A DNA stretch of 64,000 nucleotides, from positions 30,121-94,120 of the forward strand of contig NZ_RCTF01000023.1 of assembly GCF_003667445.1 (NCBI RefSeq), written 5' to 3'. Below, piece after piece: positions 33,157-44,508 of this stretch. Made by a program: the position numbers and the translations under genes. The notes beneath the pieces are model-generated. The model did no database searches and was not told where the DNA came from. It saw only the letters and a list, made by a program, of their open reading frames with translations. The DNA is from Xanthobacter tagetidis. Its GTDB lineage: Bacteria > Pseudomonadota > Alphaproteobacteria > Rhizobiales > Xanthobacteraceae. How positions within the stretch are numbered: the first letter of the stretch is position 1; each line of letters begins with the position of its first letter.

Positions 33157-33891
33157 GTGACCTTGGCGGTGTTGGACGACTTGATGGAAAATCGCCTTCT
33201 GTCGGTTCTCGCGCCAGCGGATCGCGACCGGCTGATGCCGCATCTCCAGGCATTCGATTTCGAGAACGGCGCGCTGCTCCAGCGCGCCGGAGACGACGTG
33301 ATCCACACCTGGTTTCCCTGCCGCCCGGCGCTCGCGTCCTTCTGCGTCGCGGCCGATGCGGGCGACGTGGTGGAGGTGGCGATCATCGGCTGGGAGGGGG
33401 CGGTGGGCGGCATCGTCTCCAACGGCCAGATCCCCGCTTACGCCATGGCCCAGGTGCGCAGCGCCGGCCGGTTCCTGAGGATCAGGACCGCGGCGCTGGA
33501 GCAGGCCAAGATCGATTCCATGCACCTGCGCCACTGGTTCGCCCGCTATTCGGACTGCCTGCTGGCGCAGGTGTTCCAGACCGCCGCCTGCAACGCCACG
33601 CACACCATCGAGCAGCGCGCCTGCAAATGGCTCCTGGCAGCCTCCGAGCGCACCCGCTCCGACGAGTTGCAGATGACCCAGGAGGATTTTGCCGGCCTGC
33701 TCGGCGTCGGCCGCAGCTTCGTCAACCGCACCCTGCGCAACCTGCGGCGGGAGGGCATCATCGATGCCCGGCGCGGCACCATCGTGCTCAAGGACAGGGA
33801 GCGGCTGAAGCACACGGCGTGCGGCTGCTCGGCCGCCATCGAGAGCCATTTCGACGAGGTGCTGCGCGGCATCTACACGCTGGACCGGTAG
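33157..33891 (+). CDS. Crp/Fnr-family transcriptional regulator
   Basis: A protein of 244 residues with a cyclic-nucleotide-binding-like beta domain (about 20-140: RLLSVLAPADRDRLMPHL; VVEVAIIGWEGAVGG) and a C-terminal winged helix with MTQEDFAGLLGVGRSFVNRTL. It lacks the four-cysteine cluster of oxygen-sensing Fnr, so its signal is unknown. The GTG at 33157 follows AAAGGGA; an ATG at 33184 is a weaker alternative. It is divergent from the phytochrome; an inverted repeat TGTGTT / AACACG (33083-33099) in the shared region could be an operator. Confidence 0.85.
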   Translation: MTLAVLDDLMENRLLSVLAPADRDRLMPHLQAFDFENGALLQRAGDDVIHTWFPCRPALASFCVAADAGDVVEVAIIGWEGAVGGIVSNGQIPAYAMAQVRSAGRFLRIRTAALEQAKIDSMHLRHWFARYSDCLLAQVFQTAACNATHTIEQRACKWLLAASERTRSDELQMTQEDFAGLLGVGRSFVNRTLRNLRREGIIDARRGTIVLKDRERLKHTACGCSAAIESHFDEVLRGIYTLDR

Positions 33892-33899
33892 CGCTGTGG

Positions 33900-35108
33900 T
33901 CAGCGGATCATGAAGCCGATCGCCAGCGCGTTGGCGATGTCGATGAAGAAGGCCGACACCAGCGGCAGGATGATGAAGGCAAGCGGCGCTGGCCCGTGGG
34001 TGCGCGTCACCGCCGTCATGTTGGCGATGGCGGTGGGCGTCGCGCCGAGGCTGATGCCGGTGAAGCCGGCCGCGAGCACTGCCGCCTGGTAGTCGCGCCC
34101 CATGGCCGGGAACACCACCAACAGGATGTAGGCCACCGCCACCACCGTCTGGAGGCCGAGCACCACGGCGAGCGCCGGGCCGAGCCCGCCGAGCGTCCAG
34201 AGCTGCATGCTCATGAGCGACATGGCGAGAAAGATCTTCAGCGACAGGTCGGAGATCAGCGCCAGCGCCGGCGTCCGCGCCGGCCAGGGCGCGCGCGGCA
34301 TCAGCCGCGGCAGGGTGTTGGTGGCGACGATGGCGACCAGCAGGCACACCACGAATAACGGCAGCTTGATGCCGGTCTTCGCCACCAGATCATCCAGCGA
34401 ATAGCCCACCAGGATGACGATGTTCAGGACCAGGATGGACCCCAGGATATTGTCGTAGGTGACCTTGCCCGCGTCCGGCCCCACGTCGTTCTTGGGCAGG
34501 CCCACCATGGGCGGCAGCAATTCCTCGCTGGAGAGCTTGAAGCGGGCGATGAGGATGCCCGCCACCGGCCCGCCGACCAGGCTCGCGATGACGAGGCCGA
34601 GCGTGGCGCTGGCGATGCCCACCTCCAGCGCATTTGGCAGGCCGAAGCGCTCGGAGATCAGCGGCGCCCAGGCGATGGTGGTGCCGTGGCCGCCGATGAG
34701 CGACACCGAGCCGAGCAGCGGCACGAGGCCCTTCGGCAGGTCCAGCAGTGCCACCCCGCCCGCCGCCACCACATTCTGCAGGGCGAGATATGTGACGGTG
34801 AGCAACAGCAGGATGAACAGCGGCCGCCCGCCGGTGGCGAGGTCCGACAGGCGCGCATTGAGGCCGATGCCGGTGAAGAAATAGAGCAGCAGCACGTCGC
34901 GGGCGGCGAGATCGAACGAGATGGCGAGACCGAGGACGCGGTAGGCGAGCAGCGTCGCGAGCGCCGCCAGGAGCCCGCCGGTGACCGCCTCCGGGATGTT
35001 CCATCTGCGCAGCGGCGCGATGATCCTGTTCAGCCCGGCGCCGACGAAATAGACGATGATGGCGAGGGTGAAGGCGAGGAAGCCCGACACCTCGTAGCTG
35101 ACCGGCAT
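33900..35108 (-). CDS. gltS: Sodium/glutamate symporter GltS
   Basis: A protein of 402 residues with ten or more membrane segments in two inverted halves. SLIGGHGTTIAWAP and GFTGISLGATPTAIANMTAV are the GltS glycine-rich re-entrant loops. It imports glutamate with sodium. It sits downstream of the GntP-family permease with a 41-nt gap, probably in one transcript. Confidence 0.93.
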   Translation of the reverse strand: MPVSYEVSGFLAFTLAIIVYFVGAGLNRIIAPLRRWNIPEAVTGGLLAALATLLAYRVLGLAISFDLAARDVLLLYFFTGIGLNARLSDLATGGRPLFILLLLTVTYLALQNVVAAGGVALLDLPKGLVPLLGSVSLIGGHGTTIAWAPLISERFGLPNALEVGIASATLGLVIASLVGGPVAGILIARFKLSSEELLPPMVGLPKNDVGPDAGKVTYDNILGSILVLNIVILVGYSLDDLVAKTGIKLPLFVVCLLVAIVATNTLPRLMPRAPWPARTPALALISDLSLKIFLAMSLMSMQLWTLGGLGPALAVVLGLQTVVAVAYILLVVFPAMGRDYQAAVLAAGFTGISLGATPTAIANMTAVTRTHGPAPLAFIILPLVSAFFIDIANALAIGFMIR

Positions 35109-35149
35109 GTGCGCCCCCTGTTGCGCGCCCCTGTCTCGGCCCGGCAGGC

Positions 35150-36613
35150 TCAGAAGCTGCCCACGACCGAGCCCAGAACGATCACCGCCGCGAGCGCGAT
35201 CAGCGCGCCGACGATGCCGGCCATGACGATGTCGAGATAGCCCTCCTTGTGGCTCACCCCGCACACGGACAAGAGGGTCACGACGGCGCCGTTGTGCGGC
35301 AGGCTGTCGAGCGTGCCCGAGCCGATCACCGCCACGCGGTGCATCAGCGCCGGGTCCATGCCGATCTCGGACGCGATCTTCATGTAGGTCGGCCCGAGCG
35401 CGTCGAGGGCGATGGTGAGGCCGCCGGAGGCGGAGCCCGTCAGCGCGGCGAGGATGTTGGTGGCGACCGCCAGCGACACCAGCGGGCCGCCCTCGATGCC
35501 CAGCACGAAGTCGCGCACCACGGCGAACGCCGGCAGCGAGGCGACGATGGCGCCGAAGCCGACCAGGCTCGCCACCGAGAGGATCGGCAGCACCGAGGCG
35601 TTTGCGCCCGCCGTCACAGTGGCGCGCAGCACCGGCACCGAGCGGAAATTGATGGCGATCACGGTGAGGATGGCCGCGGTGAGCGCCACCATCACCGACC
35701 ACACGCCTCCCACCGCCGAGAGGGTGACACCGCCCCACTCCGGCCGCGCCAGGAACGCCGTGTCCATGCGGGGCAGGACGACAAACGACATCAGCAGGTT
35801 GACGACGATGACGACGACGATGGGCAGCGCCGCGAGGACGATCGGCGGCCCCTTCTCCGTCTCGGCGCTGGAATGAATCTCGGACGGGTCGAACGACCCG
35901 GCGGTGGTGGCGCGCTCGCGCACGATGGGATTTTCCACCGCGCTCTCGGCGGAGGCGTCGGGATCGACGGTGAAGGCGCCGAAGCCCTCGCCGGCGGCGC
36001 GCGCGGCGGCCTCGCGGCGCTTCAGCCACCACATGCCGAACGCGAGCATGATGAGCGAGGCGATGATGCCGAGCCCGGGCGCCGCGAACGGCGTGGTGCC
36101 GAAGAACGGCATGGGGATGGCGTTCTGGATCGAGGGCGTGCCGGGCATGGCCGACATGGTGAAGGTGGAGGTGCCGAGCGCGATCGCCGCCGGCATCAGC
36201 CGCCGCGGCACCCCCGCCGCGCGGAACAGCGCGATGCCCATGGGCGCCAGCACGAAGAACGCGACGAACAGCGAGACGCCGCCATAGGTGACGATGGCGC
36301 CGGCCAGCACCACGGCGAGGATCGCCCGCGAGGTGCCGAGCTGCTTCGTCATGAAGTCGGCGATGGAGGTGACCGAGCCGGAATCCTCCATCAGCTTGCC
36401 GAACACCGCCCCGAGCAGGAACAGCGGGAAGAACTGGGCGACGAAATCCGCCGCATTGCGCATGAAGGTCTGGGTCCAGCTCGCCAGAAGCGGCTCGCCG
36501 GAGAAGGCCGCGGCGATCAGCCCGGCGATCGGCGCCAGGATGAGGATCGAGGAGCCGCGGAAGGCGAGATAGATCAGGACCGAGAGGCCGACCAGTATGC
36601 CGAGGAGACCCAT
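35150..36613 (-). CDS. GntP-family permease (organic acid/gluconate type)
   Basis: A protein of 487 residues with about twelve membrane segments. Family features are PLFLLGAVFGKLMEDSGSV near residue 70, IVTYGGVSLFVAFFVLAPMG, TMSAMPGTPSIQNAIP and the C-terminal GSGTLDSLPHNGAVVTLL. A hydrophilic loop with many Glu/Asp/Ser lies at about 215-255. The family moves gluconate and related hydroxy acids; the substrate here is unknown. It starts three nucleotides after the patatin gene's stop. Confidence 0.87.
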   Translation of the reverse strand: MGLLGILVGLSVLIYLAFRGSSILILAPIAGLIAAAFSGEPLLASWTQTFMRNAADFVAQFFPLFLLGAVFGKLMEDSGSVTSIADFMTKQLGTSRAILAVVLAGAIVTYGGVSLFVAFFVLAPMGIALFRAAGVPRRLMPAAIALGTSTFTMSAMPGTPSIQNAIPMPFFGTTPFAAPGLGIIASLIMLAFGMWWLKRREAAARAAGEGFGAFTVDPDASAESAVENPIVRERATTAGSFDPSEIHSSAETEKGPPIVLAALPIVVVIVVNLLMSFVVLPRMDTAFLARPEWGGVTLSAVGGVWSVMVALTAAILTVIAINFRSVPVLRATVTAGANASVLPILSVASLVGFGAIVASLPAFAVVRDFVLGIEGGPLVSLAVATNILAALTGSASGGLTIALDALGPTYMKIASEIGMDPALMHRVAVIGSGTLDSLPHNGAVVTLLSVCGVSHKEGYLDIVMAGIVGALIALAAVIVLGSVVGSF

Positions 36614-36616
36614 GGC

Positions 36617-37642
36617 TCAGAGCTCCGACAGCAGCATGTTGAAATCGACCGTCGAGGTCTTGCCGATGTCGTGGCCGTGCGCATCGAGGAAGGTCTGCGC
36701 CGCCTTGCGCCCCTCCTCCTTGAGCATGGTCAGGAACTCCCATTCGGCATTGAGCTTGGAGGAGAAGCCGAGCCCGGCCATGATCGGGTTGCGCACGATG
36801 TGCACCCGCATCCGCGCCCAGTTGCAGGCCTCGCTGTCGCCGGAAAGCTCGGCCGTGTGGCGCTGGAGCAGCGCCATCATGTAGAGCTCCTTCACCGCCA
36901 CCGAGTTGAACGACACCTCGTTGAGGCGGTTGAGGATTTCCGCCGGCGTCTTGGGCGTGCCCGGCCGCTCCAGCGGGTTGATGGGGATGAGGATGGTGTC
37001 GTCGGACTTCAGCTCGCTCACCAGCGGGGCGAGCGTCGGATTGCCGGAATAGCCGCCGTCCCAATAGGCCTCGCCGTCGATCTCCACCGCCTGGAACAGG
37101 GTCGGCAGGCAGGCCGAGGCCATCAGCGCTTCGGGCGTAATGTCGGCGTTGCGGAACACCCTCGGGCGTCCGGTGCGCACGTTGGTGGCGGTGATGAACA
37201 CCTTCACCGGCGAGGTGCGCACGCGCTCGAAATTGATCTGCTTGGCGAGGATGGGCGCCAGCGCGTTCCCGCCCATGGGGTTGAACTGGTAGGGCGAGAA
37301 CATGCGCGTCATGAAGTCCATGAACATGTAGCCGGGCGCCGCGTCGAGGCCCCAGCGCCCCAGCATCTTGTCGAGCGGAGAGCGCTTGAACGGGCTGTAG
37401 CGCGCCGCCTCGGAGACATGGGCCCAATAGCTGTCGAGCGCCTTGCGGGCACCCTCGGGGCCGCCGGCCGCGTAGCCGTCGGCGAGCACGGTCGCGTTCA
37501 TGGCGCCCGCCGAGGTGCCGGAGACCCCTTCGAGGTCGAGCCAGGTCTCTTCCAGCAGGCGGTCGAGGACGCCCCAGGTGAATGCACCGTGGGAGCCGCC
37601 GCCCTGAAGCGCGAAGTCCACCAGCACCCGTTCTCTGTCCAT
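36617..37642 (-). CDS. Patatin-like phospholipase
   Basis: A protein of 341 residues with the oxyanion loop ALQGGGSHGAF, the nucleophile elbow GTSAG and the catalytic aspartate in DGGYSGNP, the complete Ser-Asp dyad of patatins. There is no signal peptide, so it probably acts in the cytoplasm or on the inner membrane. The ATG at 37642 follows AAGGGGA. It is first of a patatin-GntP-GltS set with very short gaps. A link between a lipase and two carboxylate permeases is suggestive only. Confidence 0.9.
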   Translation of the reverse strand: MDRERVLVDFALQGGGSHGAFTWGVLDRLLEETWLDLEGVSGTSAGAMNATVLADGYAAGGPEGARKALDSYWAHVSEAARYSPFKRSPLDKMLGRWGLDAAPGYMFMDFMTRMFSPYQFNPMGGNALAPILAKQINFERVRTSPVKVFITATNVRTGRPRVFRNADITPEALMASACLPTLFQAVEIDGEAYWDGGYSGNPTLAPLVSELKSDDTILIPINPLERPGTPKTPAEILNRLNEVSFNSVAVKELYMMALLQRHTAELSGDSEACNWARMRVHIVRNPIMAGLGFSSKLNAEWEFLTMLKEEGRKAAQTFLDAHGHDIGKTSTVDFNMLLSEL

Positions 37643-37779
37643 CTCGCGTCCCCTTTGCGCCACGGCGCATTCCGGCCGCGCCGCGGTGGCGGCGGGCTGC
37701 TCCTCCTCAGGTCTCCCGGTCTCGTCGTGATCTTGCTTGTTGGCGGACGCGGACGGGCCGCGGCCGCTTGGGTCCGGCC

Positions 37780-40700
37780 TCAGGCCGGCAAGGCGGCCTC
37801 GCCCGCAGGGGCCGCGGCCCGCTCCGGCCCGGTCTTGGGACCGAACCAGGCGACGTAGAGCGCCGGCAGGAAGATCAGCGTCAGCAGCGTGCCCACCAGC
37901 AGGCCGCCCATGATGGCGAACGCCATCGGCCCCCAGAACACGGTGGGCGCGATGGGGATCATGCCGAGCACGGTGGACACCGCGGTGAGCATGATCGGCC
38001 GGAAGCGCACCGAGGAGGCGGCGATCACCGCGTCCCAGACATTCTTGCCGGCGGCACGGTCGGCCTCGATCTGGCCGATCAGGATCACGGCGTTCTTGGT
38101 GATCATGCCGATCAGCGCCAGCACGCCGAGGATGGCGACGAAGCCCAGCGGCCGTCCCGAGAGCAGCAGCGCGCCGACCACGCCGATCAGCCCGAGCGGC
38201 GCCACCGACAGCACGATGATGATGCGCTGGAAGCTCTTCAGCTCGAACATCAGCACGGTGAACATCAGCAGCAGCATCACCGGCACCACCGCCACCACGG
38301 AGGCGAGCGAGGCGGCGCTCTCCTCCACCGTGCCGCCCACATCGATGCGGTAGCCGGGGGGCAGGGTCTTGCGGAGCGCGTCGATCTTGGGCTCCAGCTT
38401 CTCGACCACGCTCTCGGGCAGCACGCCCTGGCGCACGTCCGCCTGGACGGTGAGGGTCGGCACCCGGTCGCGGCGCCAGATAGCGGGATAGTCCTGGTCG
38501 TAGGCGAAGGTGGCGATCTGCGACAGCGGCACGGCGCGCCCGCTCGGCAGCGGCACCTGGAGGGTGGCGAGGCTTTCCAGCGAGACACGCTCCTCGTCGG
38601 TGGCGCGGGCCACCACGTTGACGAGATAGATGTCGTCGCGCACCTGCGTCACCGCCTGGCCCGACAGCACGGTGTTGAGCACCCCGGCGAGCTGGGCGGT
38701 GGAGAGGCCGAGCAGGCGCGCCTCGTCCTGGTCCACCTCGATGCGCACCTGCCGCGCCGGCTCGATCCAGGCGTAGTTGACGGTCTCGGCCTCGGGATTG
38801 GAGGCCATGACGGCGGCAAGCTCGAAGGCCAGAGCGCGCACCTTCTCGATGTCCGGACCGGAGACCCGGTACTGCACCGGCCAGCCCACCGGCGGGCCGA
38901 GCTCCAGCGGCGCGATGCGCGCGACCAGCTGCGGGAAGTCCTGCGCCAGCGCCTTCTCCAGCTTCGCCCTGAGCCGGTCGCGGGCGGCCACGTCCTGCGC
39001 CACGATCACGGTCTGGGCGAAGAAGTCATTGGGAAGCTGCACGTCGAGCGGCAGATAGAAACGGATCGCGCCACGGCCCACATAGGTGGACCACCGCTTC
39101 ACGTCCGGATCCTTCGCCAGCAGCGCGTCGAACGCCTCGGCCACGCTCTCGGATGCATAGATCGAGGCGTTCTGCGGCGAGGCGAGGTCCACCAGCAGTT
39201 CCGGCCGGTCGGACGAGGGGAAGAACTGGCGCGGGATCAGAGGCAACGCCAGCACCGAGAGCACGAACAGCGCGAGCGTGACGGCGATGGTCGCCCAGCG
39301 CAGCCTCAGGCACAGCACCAGGAAGCCGCGATAGATGCCCATCACGCCCTTCGGCGGGGCGTCGGGATCGGGGATGCTCTCTTTCGGCGGCGCCTTCAGG
39401 ATCAGCACCTGCAGCAGCGGCGCGAACAGCACCGCGACGAACCAGGAGACGATGAGGGCGATCCCCACCACGGCGAACAGCGTGAAGGTGTATTCGCCCG
39501 CCGAGGAGGCGGCGAAGCCCACCGGCACGAAGCCGGCCACCGTCACCAGCGTGCCCGCCAGCATCGCCGCCGCATAGGCCTTGAAGGCGTAGGAGGCGGC
39601 GGTCACCTTGTCGTCGCCAGCGGCGAGGCGGGTCAGCGTCGCGTCGGTGGTGGTCATGGCGTCGTCCACCATGAGCGCCAGCGCGATGATGAGCGCGCCC
39701 AGCGAGATGCGCTGCATGTCGATGTGCACCAGCTGCATCAGCGCGAACACGATGGCGAGCGTCAGCGGGATGGCGAGCGCGACGATGGCGCCGGCCCGCA
39801 CGCCGAGCGCGATGAACGACACCACGAGGATGATCGCCACCGCCTGCCACAGGCTCTCCATGAACTCGGCGATGGCGCTCGACACCGTCACCGCCTGGTC
39901 GGCGACGAGATGCGCCTCGATGCCGATGGGCAGATCGGCGATCTGCCGGTTCATGGCGGCATCGATGTTCTTGCCCATGGCGAGGATGTCGCCGCCGTCG
40001 CGCATGGCGATGGCAAGGCCGATGGAGGGCTTGCCGTTGGTGCGGAACATGGGCTGCGGCGGATCGGCGAAGCCGCGCCGGATCGTGGCGATGTCGGCGA
40101 GGCGGATCAGCCGGCCGTTGGCGACGAAATTGACGTTCGCGACGTCCGCCTCCGAGGTGAAGGCGCCGGAGACGCGGATGGAGATGTTCTCCTTGCCGGT
40201 CTGGATCTCGCCCGAGGGCCGCACGATGTTCTGCGCCTGGAGCGCGGAGAGCACGGCGGCGCGGTCGATGCCGAGGCTGGCGAGTTCCTGCATCGAGAAC
40301 TCGATGAAGATGCGCTCGTCCTGCGCGCCGAGGATCTCGATCTTCGAGACGTCCGGCACGTGCAGTAGTTCGGAGCGCACGCCCTCCACATAGTCGCGCA
40401 GCTCTCGGTGGGTGAAGCCGTCCGCGGTGAAGCCGTAGATGATGCCGAACGTGTCGCCGAACTCGTCGTTGAAGAACGGCCCGACGATGCCCTGGGGCAA
40501 GGTGTGGCGGATGTCGCCGACGCTTTTCCTCACGTGGTACCAGATGTCCGGCACCTCGGCGGCGGTGGCCGCGCCCTGGAGATGCACGAAGATCGTGGTC
40601 TGGCCGGGCTTGGTGTAGCTCTCCAGATAATCGAGCTTGGGCACCTCCTGGAGCTTGCGCTCCAGGCGCTCGGTGACCTGCTTGAAGGTCTCCTCCAGGG

Positions 40701-40881
40701 TCGCGCCCGGCCAGTTGGCCTGCACCACCATGGTCTTGATGACGAAGGTCGGGTCCTCGGCGCGGCCGAGATTGCGGAACGCCATCACGCCGGCCACCAC
40801 GGAGATGGCCATGAGATAGATGATGATGGAGCGATGCCTCAGCGCCCAGGCGGAGAGGTTGAATCCCGCAGGAGTGCTCAC
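37780..40881 (-). CDS. RND efflux permease (AcrB/MexB superfamily)
   Basis: A protein of 1033 residues with one N-terminal membrane segment, a large periplasmic loop, six segments, and the same layout repeated. ALMVDDAMTTTDA lies in the fourth segment, with the paired aspartates used for proton relay, and GLIGVVGALLLSGRPLGF is near the end. Divergent N-terminal sequence (LRHRSIIIYLMAISVV) places it in a group of less-studied RND pumps, not with AcrB itself. The GTG at 40881 overlaps the adaptor stop (GTGA). Drugs or metals as substrate cannot be decided. Confidence 0.93.
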   Translation of the reverse strand: MSTPAGFNLSAWALRHRSIIIYLMAISVVAGVMAFRNLGRAEDPTFVIKTMVVQANWPGATLEETFKQVTERLERKLQEVPKLDYLESYTKPGQTTIFVHLQGAATAAEVPDIWYHVRKSVGDIRHTLPQGIVGPFFNDEFGDTFGIIYGFTADGFTHRELRDYVEGVRSELLHVPDVSKIEILGAQDERIFIEFSMQELASLGIDRAAVLSALQAQNIVRPSGEIQTGKENISIRVSGAFTSEADVANVNFVANGRLIRLADIATIRRGFADPPQPMFRTNGKPSIGLAIAMRDGGDILAMGKNIDAAMNRQIADLPIGIEAHLVADQAVTVSSAIAEFMESLWQAVAIILVVSFIALGVRAGAIVALAIPLTLAIVFALMQLVHIDMQRISLGALIIALALMVDDAMTTTDATLTRLAAGDDKVTAASYAFKAYAAAMLAGTLVTVAGFVPVGFAASSAGEYTFTLFAVVGIALIVSWFVAVLFAPLLQVLILKAPPKESIPDPDAPPKGVMGIYRGFLVLCLRLRWATIAVTLALFVLSVLALPLIPRQFFPSSDRPELLVDLASPQNASIYASESVAEAFDALLAKDPDVKRWSTYVGRGAIRFYLPLDVQLPNDFFAQTVIVAQDVAARDRLRAKLEKALAQDFPQLVARIAPLELGPPVGWPVQYRVSGPDIEKVRALAFELAAVMASNPEAETVNYAWIEPARQVRIEVDQDEARLLGLSTAQLAGVLNTVLSGQAVTQVRDDIYLVNVVARATDEERVSLESLATLQVPLPSGRAVPLSQIATFAYDQDYPAIWRRDRVPTLTVQADVRQGVLPESVVEKLEPKIDALRKTLPPGYRIDVGGTVEESAASLASVVAVVPVMLLLMFTVLMFELKSFQRIIIVLSVAPLGLIGVVGALLLSGRPLGFVAILGVLALIGMITKNAVILIGQIEADRAAGKNVWDAVIAASSVRFRPIMLTAVSTVLGMIPIAPTVFWGPMAFAIMGGLLVGTLLTLIFLPALYVAWFGPKTGPERAAAPAGEAALPA

Positions 40882-41999
40882 GGCTGCGTCCCCAGCAGGC
40901 GCACCTGCTGCCCCGGATGCAGCGCCTGGACACCCGCCGTCACCACGATCTCGGACGGCTTCAGCCCCTCGGCCACGGTGACGGAGGCGGGCGTGAAGCG
41001 CAGCACCTCAACATTGCGCAGGGCGACGGTCTTGGCGGTGGGATCCACCACCCACACCGCCGGCTTGTCGTTGAGGCGGGTGAGCGCGCTCGCCGGGATC
41101 TCGATCACCGGCCCGCCGTCCACGGTCACGCGGCCGATCACGGTGGTGCCGAGGCGCAGCGCCTCGGGCGGGTCGATCAGGCCGACGCGCACCCGAAAGG
41201 TGCGGGTGACGGGATCAGCCTGCGGCGCCACCTCGCGCACCCGGCCGGTGGCGCGGGCATTGGGATCGCCCGCCAGCGTCACCTCCACCAGCGGATCGGC
41301 CGGGATGGAGGAGAGCAGCACCGCCGGCACGTCGAACACCGCGTCGCGCCCGTCCTGGCGCGCCACCTCGACGATGCTCTGGCCGGGCTGGACCACTTCG
41401 CCCGGCTCGGCGCGGCGCTGGGTGACGACGCCGGCCGAATCCGCCTTCAGCTCGGTGAAGCCGAGCCGGTCGCGCGCCATCTGCAGGCGGGCCTCGGCGT
41501 CCTCCACCTGGGAGCGGGCATTGAGATAGGCCTGCTCGGCCTGCTCGTACTGGGCGCGCGGGGTGAAGCCGCGGGCGAGCAGTTGGCGCTGGCGCTCATA
41601 CTGGTTGCGGGTCTGGGACTGGTTGGCCTGCGCCGCCGAGAGCGCCGCCTGCGCCGAGCGCAGCGCGTTCTGCTCGTCCTGCGGATCGAGGCGTGCGAGG
41701 ACCTGTCCGGGCTTCACCCGGTCGCCGACATTCACGAGGCGCTCGATGACGCGCCCGCCGATGCGGAAGCCGTAGGAGGCCTCGTTCTGCGCCTCCACCT
41801 GGCCGGTGAGCGTCACCGCGTCGGTCGCCGCGCGGGTCGAGGCGAGCGCGGTGCGCACCGGGCGCGGCTCGGCCTTCTCCGCCTTGGGCGCCTCGCCGCA
41901 GCCGGCAAGCAGGAGGATGCCGACGAGCAGCGCCGGGCCGCTCAAGCGTCGGGAAACCGTAGCGACTGCGCAAGGAAAGCGAGACATCGCGTCGGGCAA
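40878..41999 (-). CDS. RND periplasmic adaptor lipoprotein
   Basis: A protein of 373 residues with a lipoprotein signal and lipobox LLAGC near residue 34. The lipoyl-like strands GFRIGGRVIERLVNVGDRVKPGQVL, represented by its core GGRVIERLVNVGDRV, flank an alpha hairpin (about 100-170), followed by beta-barrel and membrane-proximal domains. A TTG at 41999 lies 7 nt after AAGGA; an in-frame ATG at 41987 lacks a ribosome site at normal distance, so the rare TTG is preferred. It is first in the efflux operon; no TolC-type gene is present. Confidence 0.87.
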   Translation of the reverse strand: MPDAMSRFPCAVATVSRRLSGPALLVGILLLAGCGEAPKAEKAEPRPVRTALASTRAATDAVTLTGQVEAQNEASYGFRIGGRVIERLVNVGDRVKPGQVLARLDPQDEQNALRSAQAALSAAQANQSQTRNQYERQRQLLARGFTPRAQYEQAEQAYLNARSQVEDAEARLQMARDRLGFTELKADSAGVVTQRRAEPGEVVQPGQSIVEVARQDGRDAVFDVPAVLLSSIPADPLVEVTLAGDPNARATGRVREVAPQADPVTRTFRVRVGLIDPPEALRLGTTVIGRVTVDGGPVIEIPASALTRLNDKPAVWVVDPTAKTVALRNVEVLRFTPASVTVAEGLKPSEIVVTAGVQALHPGQQVRLLGTQP

Positions 42000-42121
42000 G
42001 GGAATGTCCTTTCCGCAGGTCGAGCCTCGCTATAGCCGAGCCTGCGCTGCGTCGCCAGTTAAGTTATGGTGCAATGGACAGCCGTCTTCGGCACGTCAAG
42101 GCATGAAAACGGCTAAGGCGT

Positions 42122-42142
42122 TGCATGAATACCATTCACGCA
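42122..42142. promoter_or_regulatory. Operator-like inverted repeat between efflux and B12 operons
   Basis: TGCATGAAT-ACC-ATTCACGCA has 9-bp arms with one mismatch. It lies about 120 nt upstream of the efflux start and just before the candidate btuB promoter. TetR-type operators look like this, but no regulator gene is adjacent. Confidence 0.35.
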
Positions 42143-42171
42143 GGATTTCGCCCGGCGCGGGAGGCCGCGTG

Positions 42172-42200
42172 TTGACGCGGGGAAACACCTCGGCCTAGCT
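42172..42200 (+). promoter_or_regulatory. Likely promoter of the btu operon
   Basis: TTGACG (42172-42177), a 17-nt spacer and CTAGCT (42195-42200) would start transcription at about 42207, exactly at the riboswitch 5' end. Confidence 0.5.
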
Positions 42201-42204
42201 TGGG

Positions 42205-42401
42205 GGTGACGGTTCCCCTCGGGGATCAAAAGGGAACGCGGTGATCCGCCCGCCCGGCAACGGGGAGACGGAGATGCCGCGGCTGCCCCCGCAACTGTAA
42301 GCGGCGAGTCCTGCGTCACATGCCACTGGGCCACAAGCCTGGGAAGGCGACGACAGGGCGGTGACCCGCGAGCCAGGAGACCTGCCGTCAGCCGTGGTCA
42401 C
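42205..42401 (+). ncRNA. Cobalamin (B12) riboswitch
   Basis: Conserved elements appear in order: GGTTCCCCTCGGGGAT, AAAAGGGAACGCGGTG, GCTGCCCCCGCAACTGTAAG, GCCACTGGG, AAGCCTGGGAAGGCG and the B12 box AGCCAGGAGACCTGCC at 42371-42386. GTGAC (42206-42210) can pair with GTCAC (42397-42401) to close the structure. It lies 105 nt upstream of btuB. Such elements switch off B12 uptake genes when adenosylcobalamin is plentiful. Confidence 0.95.
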
Positions 42402-42506
42402 ACGCGAGCACGTCGGGCGGGGTGTCCTGATGGTGGCGAATCCGTTCGGCCGTGGTGCCGGCGGTGGCCTCGTTCGCGGTGACGGACCACTCGTGCCGAG
42501 GCCGTC

Positions 42507-44501
<1,995 letters not shown>

Positions 44502-44508
44502 GGCCGCG

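Noticed and set aside
33900..37670. Open frame of 1256 codons on the minus strand
   Set aside because: Only its final part (from 35108) is real GltS; the rest runs out of frame through the GntP and patatin genes.
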